Assembly: GCA_946479055.1 (NCBI GenBank) | Contig: CAMLEX010000183.1 | Coordinates: 1-8,310 of the forward strand | DNA from: an uncultured Bacteroidota bacterium | GTDB taxonomy: Bacteria; Bacteroidota; Bacteroidia; Chitinophagales; Chitinophagaceae | Direction: 5' to 3' | Length of the DNA stretch: 8,310 bases | Shown here: positions 1 through 5,576 of the stretch, piece by piece | Layout: every line of letters starts with the position of its first letter | How positions within the stretch are numbered: the first letter of the stretch is position 1 | The notes under the pieces: model-generated | The model's input: only the letters and a program-made list of their open reading frames with translations | What the model was told of the DNA's origin: nothing | Database searches by the model: none | Made by a program: the position numbers and the translations under genes

Positions 1-332
1 GGGCCTGGGTGGGCATTACTTTGTTTGAAAACAAGGGATTAAGCAACTATTATTCGTTAGCCAATCGTTTTTTTGATTATTTACAGGCAGGCATTCCCCA
101 GCTCTGTGTTGATTATCCTGTATACCGCGAAATAAACAAAATACAGCCCGTAGCTGTTTTAACTGAGGATCTAAGCAGTAAAAATATTGCGGCACTATTG
201 AACTTATTACTGGAAAATGATGTTTTGTATCATAAGCTTCAACAAAACTGTCTACAACAACGTGAAATAATGAACTGGCAGCAGGAAGAAAAGAAGTTGC
301 TTGGTTTTTATCAATCCATTTTTAATAAGTGA
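1..332 (+). CDS. Glycosyltransferase, C-terminal part (5' end outside window)
   Basis: The frame is open from the first bases of the window (codons from position 3), so the gene starts upstream; the GTG at 9 is an internal valine codon, not a likely start. The visible 109 residues match the C-terminal half of a GT-B fold, family-4-like glycosyltransferase. The stretch around ENKGLSNYYSLANRFFDYLQ, followed by AGIPQL and a PVYREI segment, corresponds to the nucleotide-sugar binding region where these enzymes carry their conserved acidic residue and the 'N-K/R-x-F-[DE]-Y-x-x-A-G-x-P' pattern. It would transfer a sugar from a nucleotide-activated donor onto a glycan or lipid acceptor at the cytoplasmic face; donor and acceptor cannot be told. 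Its stop codon overlaps the start of the next glycosyltransferase by 4 nt, so the two are very probably co-transcribed and translationally coupled in a surface-polysaccharide gene set extending left of the window. Confidence 0.8.
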   Translation, partial: AWVGITLFENKGLSNYYSLANRFFDYLQAGIPQLCVDYPVYREINKIQPVAVLTEDLSSKNIAALLNLLLENDVLYHKLQQNCLQQREIMNWQQEEKKLLGFYQSIFNK

Positions 333-1459
333 TTCGTCATTTACATATCGTTTGTCTCGATGTTCCCTGGCCCGCTGATTATGGTGGTGCCATTGACATG
401 ATGAACAGAATAAAAACTCTTCATAAACTGGGTATTCTAATTCATCTCCATTATTTCAGCTATAACGAAAGAGGAATTCCTAATGAACTGAATCAATTTT
501 GCCAATCTGTCAATGTATATGAAAGAGAAAAAATAGCCAATGGTTTTTCATTTACCATGCCTTACATAGTTGCATCCCGCATAAATGATCAATTAATTTC
601 ACGATTGAAGGAGGACAACCATCCCATCTTGCTGGAAGGTATCCACACTACCGGAATACTTTCAAAACTTGACAGGCATAATCGTAAGATTGTTGTTAGA
701 ATGCATAATGAAGAAAGTCTTTATTATAAAGAACTGGCAAGAGCCGAATCAGGTATTCTAAAAAAAATATATTTTCAAAACGAAAGCCGCTTATTAAAAA
801 AATATAGCCATCATTTACCTGATGATTGCTTGTATGCCTGCATTTCAGAAAATGATATGCCAGTATTTAAAAAGAACTATAAATTAAATAATGTAAAATT
901 TTTACCTGCATTTTCTCCCTGGCAATCGGTAAATGGACAAGAAGGCCAGGGCAATCTATGTCTTTATCATGGAAACCTTTCCGTACCGGAGAATGAGGAA
1001 GCGGCACTCTGGCTGCTTTGCAAAGTTTTTACAAAAGCCCGGGTTCCATTTGTAATTGCGGGTAAAAAACCTTCAAGAAGATTACAAAAGTTAGCAGGGC
1101 TTTGTCAGCATACCTGCCTTGTAGCTGACCCTTGCGAAACAGAAATGAATGATCTTGTTCGTAAAGCTCATATTCATGTTCTCCCCTGCTTTAATAAAAG
1201 CGTTACAGGTATCCGGTTAAAATTATTACACACTCTTTTTGAAGGAAGGCATTGCGTAGTGAATGAACCGATAGTGGCTGGAACGGGTCTTGAAACTGCA
1301 TGTCATATCGGAACAAATGCCAACGCCTTTGCCTCTATCATCACACAACTCTATCACCAGCCTTTTACACGAGAAGAAATAATATTGCGGAAACAATTAC
1401 TGGGAACTACGTACGACAATGAAAAAAATACCTGCAAACTTATTCAATGGTTATGGTAG
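329..1459 (+). CDS. Glycosyltransferase, GT-B fold, family-4-like
   Basis: A complete 376-aa protein. The start is a GTG inside the GTGA overlap with the previous gene. It is preferred because the first beta strand of the Rossmann fold (HLHIVCLDVP, residues 4-13) and the glycine pair G19-G20 of the N-terminal domain lie before the first internal ATG (residue 24). The C-terminal domain opens at YHGNLSVPEN (213-222), typical of the linker into the second Rossmann domain. It continues through a VIAGKKP strand and ends with VTGIRLKLL (292-300) plus a following glutamate, the donor-sugar site region. No signal peptide or membrane segment is seen, so it is likely cytosolic or membrane-peripheral. 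The role is inferred as sugar transfer in polysaccharide, LPS or glycoprotein assembly, together with its upstream partner. Its last 20 nt overlap the 3' end of the convergent ftsE. Specificity is unknown. Confidence 0.82.
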   Translation: MIRHLHIVCLDVPWPADYGGAIDMMNRIKTLHKLGILIHLHYFSYNERGIPNELNQFCQSVNVYEREKIANGFSFTMPYIVASRINDQLISRLKEDNHPILLEGIHTTGILSKLDRHNRKIVVRMHNEESLYYKELARAESGILKKIYFQNESRLLKKYSHHLPDDCLYACISENDMPVFKKNYKLNNVKFLPAFSPWQSVNGQEGQGNLCLYHGNLSVPENEEAALWLLCKVFTKARVPFVIAGKKPSRRLQKLAGLCQHTCLVADPCETEMNDLVRKAHIHVLPCFNKSVTGIRLKLLHTLFEGRHCVVNEPIVAGTGLETACHIGTNANAFASIITQLYHQPFTREEIILRKQLLGTTYDNEKNTCKLIQWLW

Positions 1460-2129
1460 CATTGTCGATCACCCTGCCTCTTTCTGTTTTTATCGTTCTG
1501 GCCGGAAATTTTTGTACAACAATATAATCATGTGTAGCCATCAGGATCGTGGTATTAAAGTCCCTGGAAATATGAAACAGCAGATTCATTATTTCATCAG
1601 ATGTTTCAGGATCAAGATTACCAGTTGGTTCATCAGCTAATATTAATTTTGGAGAATTCAATAAGGCACGGGCAATATCTACTCTTTGTTGCTCGCCACC
1701 ACTCAGTTCAAATGGCATTTTAAAACCTTTAGCCTTTAATCCAACTTTATCTAATACATCCAATATTTTTTCATCCATTAATTTTTCATCTGTCCAGCCG
1801 GTAGCTTTTAAGACGAACTTAAGGTTGTTATTTACATTACGGTCTGTCAACAATTGAAAATCCTGGAACACTACTCCTAATGTACGACGCAAGTAAGGAA
1901 CTTTTCTCCAATCTATATTTCGCAGGCCAAATCCCGCTACTGTAGCTTCTCCTTCTGTCAATGTCAATTCCCCATACAGCGTTTTTAAAAGACTGGATTT
2001 CCCTGTTCCGGTCTTTCCCACGAGGTAAACAAATTCTCCTTTATTAACGATAAGATTTACGTCCTGCAGCACCAAATTATTCCCCTGGTAAATATTAACG
2101 TGGCTCAATTCAATTATAGGCTCTGACAT
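1440..2129 (-). CDS. ftsE: Cell division ABC transporter ATP-binding protein FtsE
   Basis: A 229-aa ABC ATPase with all canonical motifs: Walker A GKTGTGKS (38-45), Q-loop Q89 in VVFQDFQLL, signature LSGGEQQR (142-149), Walker B LILADEP (162-168), D-loop around NLDPET, and switch histidine H200 in ATHD. The KTLYGEL segment after Walker A and the [10 protein letters not shown] block are characteristic of FtsE rather than other small ABC ATPases such as LolD. FtsE pairs with the membrane protein FtsX; the complex uses ATP to control septal cell-wall hydrolases. The frame extends 17 codons further upstream, but the ATG at 2129 is chosen: the family begins near this MSEPIIEL strand and an AAAGG stretch sits just before it. 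A weak TATTTTG box at 2153-2147 could be part of its own promoter. No ftsX lies nearby. purM is 191 nt upstream on the same strand, with no clear terminator between them. Confidence 0.92.
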   Translation of the reverse strand: MSEPIIELSHVNIYQGNNLVLQDVNLIVNKGEFVYLVGKTGTGKSSLLKTLYGELTLTEGEATVAGFGLRNIDWRKVPYLRRTLGVVFQDFQLLTDRNVNNNLKFVLKATGWTDEKLMDEKILDVLDKVGLKAKGFKMPFELSGGEQQRVDIARALLNSPKLILADEPTGNLDPETSDEIMNLLFHISRDFNTTILMATHDYIVVQKFPARTIKTERGRVIDNATITIE

Positions 2130-2320
2130 TATCCTTTCTTTTGTTGCAAAATAAAGGAAACTATTGGTTAGGAAAGGCAAATTTTACAAAAACTAAAGAT
2201 TTAGCTACTGATGCTGGTTTGCTTATTCACCTTTTACATATCCCTGTTTATTTTTCTCATCAGGAAGGAGATTCATCCATTATTTATAAAACACGATTAA
2301 TAAATAAAGCTCAATGTTAT

Positions 2321-3490
2321 TTAATAGAGTAGTTGTTTTCCTTTAGTAGAAACGAGAAGTTCCTTTTTTCCACTCTCTTCTACCCTACCAATAAGCTGTG
2401 CATCCACGCCAAAGCCTTTAGCGACGCTGATTATATTGTCAGCGTCTTTTTCATTGGTATAGATTTCCAGTCGAGTTCCCATATTAAAAACCTGGTACAT
2501 TTCCCGATCATCTGACTTACTGGCTTCCTGTATCAATTGAAAAATTACCGGCGGCTCAAACAGATTATCTTTTACTATGCGGACATTTTCCGGCACATAT
2601 TTCAAGCATTTGGTTTGCCCACCGCCACTGCAGTGAATTAATCCATGTATAGCATCAAAATGGTTTTCCAGCACTACTTTCAGTATCGGTGCAAACGTCC
2701 GGGTCGGTGAAAGCAAAAGCTTTCCGATCTCTGACTTCTGCCTTCCGATTTCTATTTCATCAGTCATTTTATGTGGGCCGATATATACTACTTCATCGCT
2801 AAGCGTGGTATCATACGATTCTTTAAAACGTTCGCTATAACTTTTATTCAACACATCATGTCTTGCACTGGTCAACCCATTACTTGCCAAGCCGCTGTTA
2901 TAGGATGATTCATAATTGGCTTGTCCAAAACCGGCAAGGCCAACCATCACATCACCTGCTTTTATTTTTTCATTAGTAATGATCTTTTCTTTTGGCCAAC
3001 GGGCTGTCATCGTCCCATTCACGGCAATCGTTCTCACTACATCTCCTACATCTGCTGTTTCGCCGCCCATAAAATGGATATTGACACCAAATCCTTTCAT
3101 CGTATCAAAAAATTCCTGTGTGCCATTGATAACCGCTTCCAATACTTCAGAAGGAATATTTTTTTTGTTTCTGTCAATAGTAGAAGAAAAAAGAAGGTTA
3201 TCATAAATACCTACGCAAAGCAGATCATCGAGGTTCATAACAATGGCATCCTGTGCGATTCCTTTCCACACGGATACATCACCGGTTTCTTTCCAGTACA
3301 AATAAGCCAGGATACTCTTGGTACCCGCCCCGTCGGCATGCATCACATTTACCCAGTCCTCATCACCGCAAAGCACATCGGGGTATACTTTACAAAAAGC
3401 CTTTGGGAAAAGCCCCTGGTCAAGATGTTTCGTAGCTGCATGAACTTCTTCTTTCTGGGCTGACACTCCCCTTTTTTCGTATAAACTCAT
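2321..3490 (-). CDS. purM: Phosphoribosylformylglycinamidine cyclo-ligase (AIR synthase)
   Basis: A 389-aa PurM, which closes the imidazole ring of AIR from FGAM using ATP in the fifth step of de novo purine synthesis, in the cytosol. Diagnostic motifs in order: HADGAGTK (51-58), DAIVMNLDDLL (81-91), MGGETADVGD (141-150, nucleotide/substrate site), SNGLTSARHDVL (203-214), SPTRTFAP (261-268), HCSGGGQTK (286-294) and MYQVFNMGTRLE (331-342). The opening YEKRGVSAQKEEVH and the extra length compared with the roughly 345-aa enterobacterial enzyme are typical of the Bacteroidota form. The ATG at 3490 is at the expected N-terminus. The short variable segment at 248-257 (IGRQKSEIGK), just before the SPTRT motif, is encoded by a period-7 DNA stretch (see repeat at 2722-2749). 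A good promoter candidate lies just upstream. The gene is divergent from ribF and has ftsE downstream on the same strand. Confidence 0.95.
   Translation of the reverse strand: MSLYEKRGVSAQKEEVHAATKHLDQGLFPKAFCKVYPDVLCGDEDWVNVMHADGAGTKSILAYLYWKETGDVSVWKGIAQDAIVMNLDDLLCVGIYDNLLFSSTIDRNKKNIPSEVLEAVINGTQEFFDTMKGFGVNIHFMGGETADVGDVVRTIAVNGTMTARWPKEKIITNEKIKAGDVMVGLAGFGQANYESSYNSGLASNGLTSARHDVLNKSYSERFKESYDTTLSDEVVYIGPHKMTDEIEIGRQKSEIGKLLLSPTRTFAPILKVVLENHFDAIHGLIHCSGGGQTKCLKYVPENVRIVKDNLFEPPVIFQLIQEASKSDDREMYQVFNMGTRLEIYTNEKDADNIISVAKGFGVDAQLIGRVEESGKKELLVSTKGKQLLY
2722..2749. repeat. Four degenerate heptads inside purM
   Basis: On the + strand the stretch splits into four 7-mers: TTCCGAT, CTCTGAC, TTCTGCC, TTCCGAT. 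The first and last are identical and lie exactly 21 nt apart, which gives the peptide echo EIG...SEIG in PurM. It resembles, from memory, the TTCTGAC/TTCCGAC heptad repeats found between genes in Bacteroidota. No inverted partner arm is seen. PurM from Bacteroides, as recalled, is only about two residues shorter here, so this may be chance or local replacement rather than an insertion. Confidence 0.35.
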
Positions 3491-3506
3491 ATCCGGAATT
3501 GAGCGG

Positions 3507-3540
3507 CAAAACTACAAGTAAATAGAACACGAATCACCAA
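3507..3540 (-). promoter_or_regulatory. Candidate Bacteroidota-type promoter for purM
   Basis: Read on the minus strand, TTG (3540-3538) is followed after 23 nt by TAGTTTTG (3514-3507). The latter is an exact match to the Bacteroidota -7 consensus TAnnTTTG, and the spacing is at the upper end of the described 17-23 nt range. The box ends 16 nt before the purM start codon, implying a very short leader. This is sequence evidence only. Confidence 0.5.
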
Positions 3541-3577
3541 TTTAAGGATTGCGAATGGCTCATTCAAACTTTCGGTA

Positions 3578-3655
3578 ACCAAAGATTACACAGATTAAAA
3601 CGAGCCAGCGTATAATTGGTATCCGTAAAATCCTTATTATCCTATAATCCGTGGT
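3578..3655. repeat. Degenerate inverted repeat with about 9-bp period in the purM-ribF spacer
   Basis: The right arm carries ATCC at 3621, 3630, 3639 and 3647 (steps 9, 9, 8) and ends in CCGTGGTC. The left arm carries GATT at 3584 and 3593 (step 9) after ACCAAA. The reverse complement of the right arm (GACCACGGATTATAGGAT...) aligns loosely with the left arm (AACCAAAGATTACACAGAT...), so the two arms form an imperfect inverted repeat around a centre near 3605-3615. The wording resembles intergenic repeats recalled from Bacteroidota genomes. It probably is a decayed repeat copy; it ends 28 nt before the ribF start codon. Confidence 0.45.
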
Positions 3656-3666
3656 CATTTTTCAAT

Positions 3667-3674
3667 TAGTTTTG
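3667..3674 (+). promoter_or_regulatory. Candidate -7 box for ribF
   Basis: TAGTTTTG is an exact TAnnTTTG match and the same octamer as in the divergent purM promoter. It ends 9 nt before the ribF ATG, so a transcript from it would be nearly leaderless. No convincing TTG -33 element is found at 17-23 nt upstream, because that position is taken by the ATCC-rich repeat arm. Confidence is therefore low. Confidence 0.3.
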
Positions 3675-3683
3675 CTGCACTTT

Positions 3684-4670
3684 ATGAAAGTCCATTATGA
3701 TATAGAAAATCTGCCCTTGTTTCGCAACGCGGTCATTACCATTGGCACTTTTGACGGTGTACATATGGGGCACAGGCAGATCATCAATAAACTGAAAAGT
3801 GAAGCAAAAGCTAACAACGGGGAGACGGTGATCATTACTTTTCATCCGCATCCCCGCAAGGTCGTTTCTTCCACCATACTTGGTATCCGGCTTATTAATA
3901 CGCTGGAAGAAAAAATAGAATTACTGGAAAAACTGGGCATTGATCACCTGGTAGTGGTTCCTTTTACAGATGCTTTTGCCAACCAGGAAGCGGAAGCCTA
4001 TGTACAACATTTTCTTGTTAATAAATTTCATCCGCATACCGTTATTATTGGTTACGATCATAGGTTTGGAAAAGAAAGAAAAGGCGATTACCTGCTGCTC
4101 GAAAAATTAGCTCCTGTCTTTAACTATCAACTGAAAGAAATTCCAAAGCATGTGCTGGAAGAAATTTCCATTAGTTCTACAAGGATCAGGGAAGCCTTAT
4201 TGAATGGGAAAATTGAAATAGCTGATAAATTGCTGGGCTATGAATTCTTTTTTTCCGGAACCGTGGTACATGGCGACAAACTTGGCCGAAAACTGGGTTA
4301 TCCTACAGCCAACCTGAAAATGAATGATGACGAAAAGATCATTCCGCACAATGGCATTTATGCTGTTTATGCTAAGTTAATGGAAGATGCTCAAACCGTT
4401 ACCAGTTATCAGTTGCCAGTTACCGGTAACCGGCAACCGGCAACCGGCAACCTCCTGAAAGGCATGATGAGCATTGGCTTTCGCCCAACTGTTGATGGAA
4501 AAAAGAGAGTGATAGAAGTTAACCTGTTTGATTTTGCCGAAGAAATTTATGATCAGACGCTGCGGGTATATGTAAAAAAATATTTAAGAGAGGAAATAAA
4601 ATTTGATTCGTTAGATGAGCTGGTTAAGCAAATAGACCAGGATAAGATTGATAGCTTAAATGTATTGTAA
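3684..4670 (+). CDS. ribF: Bifunctional riboflavin kinase / FMN adenylyltransferase
   Basis: A 328-aa RibF that phosphorylates riboflavin to FMN and adenylates FMN to FAD. The N-terminal nucleotidyltransferase domain shows GTFDGVHMGH (21-30), HPHPRK (54-59), GYDHRFG (123-129) and ISSTRIR (163-169). The C-terminal riboflavin kinase domain shows GYPTAN (205-210, ATP/Mg site), NGIYAVY, SIGFRPTV and IEVNLFDF (277-284), with E278 as the likely catalytic base by family analogy. The ATG at 3684 is chosen over an in-frame GTG at 3651 because MKVHYDIENLP matches the usual N-terminus and the GTG lies inside the upstream repeat. The protein is about 15-20 residues longer than typical. The excess sits between YAKLM (to 233) and KGMMSIG (from 259), a surface hairpin of the kinase domain, and is encoded by the palindromic repeat at 4398-4452. 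All catalytic motifs are intact, so the enzyme is probably functional. It converges on the lipoprotein gene 29 nt away. Confidence 0.95.
   Translation: MKVHYDIENLPLFRNAVITIGTFDGVHMGHRQIINKLKSEAKANNGETVIITFHPHPRKVVSSTILGIRLINTLEEKIELLEKLGIDHLVVVPFTDAFANQEAEAYVQHFLVNKFHPHTVIIGYDHRFGKERKGDYLLLEKLAPVFNYQLKEIPKHVLEEISISSTRIREALLNGKIEIADKLLGYEFFFSGTVVHGDKLGRKLGYPTANLKMNDDEKIIPHNGIYAVYAKLMEDAQTVTSYQLPVTGNRQPATGNLLKGMMSIGFRPTVDGKKRVIEVNLFDFAEEIYDQTLRVYVKKYLREEIKFDSLDELVKQIDQDKIDSLNVL
4398..4452. repeat. Heptad-periodic palindromic repeat inserted in frame in ribF
   Basis: Eight consecutive 7-mers (the last is 6 nt): GTTACCA, GTTATCA, GTTGCCA, GTTACCG, GTAACCG, GCAACCG, GCAACCG, GCAACC. The right half is the reverse complement of the left half with transitions only, centred on the perfect 12-bp palindrome GTTACCGGTAAC (4419-4430). 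In ribF it is translated as residues 239-256 (VTSYQLPVTG, then NRQPATGN). This peptide does not fit the surrounding kinase domain and falls where other RibF proteins have a short hairpin. The family resembles repeats recalled from Chitinophagaceae and other Bacteroidota; a genome search was not possible here. Confidence 0.8.
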
Positions 4671-4699
4671 AAAAAAGCCCCCGGTTTAGACTTCTATTT

Positions 4700-5452
4700 T
4701 TAGTATTCAATTTTAAATTCCAATTTCGTAACATCATCAAAAAAATCTTCAACAGAATTTGTTATAGTAACTTTTTTCTTATCCTCAGAAAGTTTTACGT
4801 TTTTCCCTTCTGCTTTTTTTGCCGGCTTGGGTAGGTTAAAAATGAGTGTCGTATTCATTGGCATGCCCTGACCTGACATTTCTTTCAAAGCCTGCATGCC
4901 TTTATCTTCGCCAACAGTTGCATATTTTTCAGGAATGTGTTTCTTTTCTATTTTACCGTTTCCATAAGTAGTAATAAAATAGTCGTCCATCGATCCTTTT
5001 GGCATTCCATCGTCCGGAATTGGTGATGCACCATCCCCTCCCTGCTCGGCCTGCTTTTTCATAGCCTGCTGCATTACTTTAGCCGATACCTGGTCCAGTT
5101 TACTTATTTGTCCGGCATTTGCAAAAGGAAATTCAAGTTTGGTGATTAACTTTTCTTCACTCATATTCATGTTAAGGCCCAAAGTTCCTTTCTTAACCAG
5201 TTCTTTTTCATCTGCAGAAAGATCAGGAATGCTATCTACCATCTTATCAAGGGCAATAGAAGTGTCAATAGCTTTATCCTCCTTGTCCATATCCTTACCC
5301 GACATTTTCGCTATCCCTATAAGGCTGCTCATATCGGTAGTAGTTACCAATTTCCCGCTTCCGTCCTGGTTAAACGAAATTTCCCGTGTGGTTTCGCAAC
5401 TGGTCATAGCCAAAGCACCACCGATAAGAAGTAAAGCCAGTAATTTTTTCAT
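4700..5452 (-). CDS. Putative lipoprotein of unknown function
   Basis: A 250-aa protein starting with a clear lipoprotein signal peptide: MKK, a hydrophobic stretch L4-A15, and a lipobox-like MTSC with the acylated cysteine at C19. The mature protein begins CETTREISFN and carries a DGSG motif (30-33) in a predicted beta strand, then an acidic/lysine-rich body with few cysteines. A low-complexity Met/Gln/Lys region and a Gly/Pro/Asp-rich linker lie in the middle, and the C-terminal part alternates charged and hydrophobic residues (VEDFFDDVTKLEFKIEY). No enzyme motif is recognised. It would sit on the periplasmic side of a membrane or at the surface; the residues after the cysteine do not show an obvious Bacteroidota surface-export signal. 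It lies 124 nt downstream of holA on the same strand and has no clear TAnnTTTG promoter of its own, so read-through from holA is possible. Other Bacteroidota probably have homologues, but this is not verified. Confidence 0.75.
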   Translation of the reverse strand: MKKLLALLLIGGALAMTSCETTREISFNQDGSGKLVTTTDMSSLIGIAKMSGKDMDKEDKAIDTSIALDKMVDSIPDLSADEKELVKKGTLGLNMNMSEEKLITKLEFPFANAGQISKLDQVSAKVMQQAMKKQAEQGGDGASPIPDDGMPKGSMDDYFITTYGNGKIEKKHIPEKYATVGEDKGMQALKEMSGQGMPMNTTLIFNLPKPAKKAEGKNVKLSEDKKKVTITNSVEDFFDDVTKLEFKIEY

Positions 5453-5576
5453 TTGCTTATTTTTAATTTGATTTTAGCCACAACTTCATGGCTCATTTCT
5501 TTGCAGTTTTTGTTTTATCCAGATGATTATTTTACGATAAAAGTTGTGTAAAGAAAAGATTTTAATTCCAATAATT

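Noticed and set aside
1419..1640. A 73-codon + strand open frame across the glycosyltransferase/ftsE junction
   Set aside because: It overlaps both genes in other frames, and its residues show no family pattern.
2141..2332. A 63-codon + strand open frame in the ftsE-purM spacer
   Set aside because: It overlaps the ftsE upstream region and the purM stop, has no clear start signal and no recognisable sequence. The 191-nt spacer is AT-rich and shows no clear RNA or terminator.
2921..3463. A 180-codon open frame on the + strand opposite purM
   Set aside because: It lies wholly antisense to a well-conserved PurM, has Cys/His/Phe-rich composition with no domain, and is explained by the codon pattern of the real gene.
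3651..3683. An upstream GTG start for ribF at 3651
   Set aside because: It would add 11 residues encoded partly by the repeat arm and lying across the candidate promoter box; the ATG at 3684 matches the family's N-terminus.
4398..4452. CRISPR array or simple tandem repeat
   Set aside because: Units are 7 nt with no spacers, and the unit changes to its reverse complement at the centre, so it is a palindrome and not a CRISPR array or plain tandem repeat.
4671..4699. An A-run followed by GCCCCCGG between ribF and the lipoprotein gene, resembling half of a bidirectional terminator
   Set aside because: The complementary GC arm is missing, so no stable stem can form; at most it is a decayed terminator.
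5477..5548. Small inverted words AGCCA/TGGCT (5477-5494) and CACAACTT/AAGTTGTG (5479-5486, 5541-5548) in the spacer between holA and the lipoprotein gene
   Set aside because: The stem is only 5 bp with no following T run, and the 8-bp pair is 54 bp apart; both could arise by chance in AT-rich sequence.
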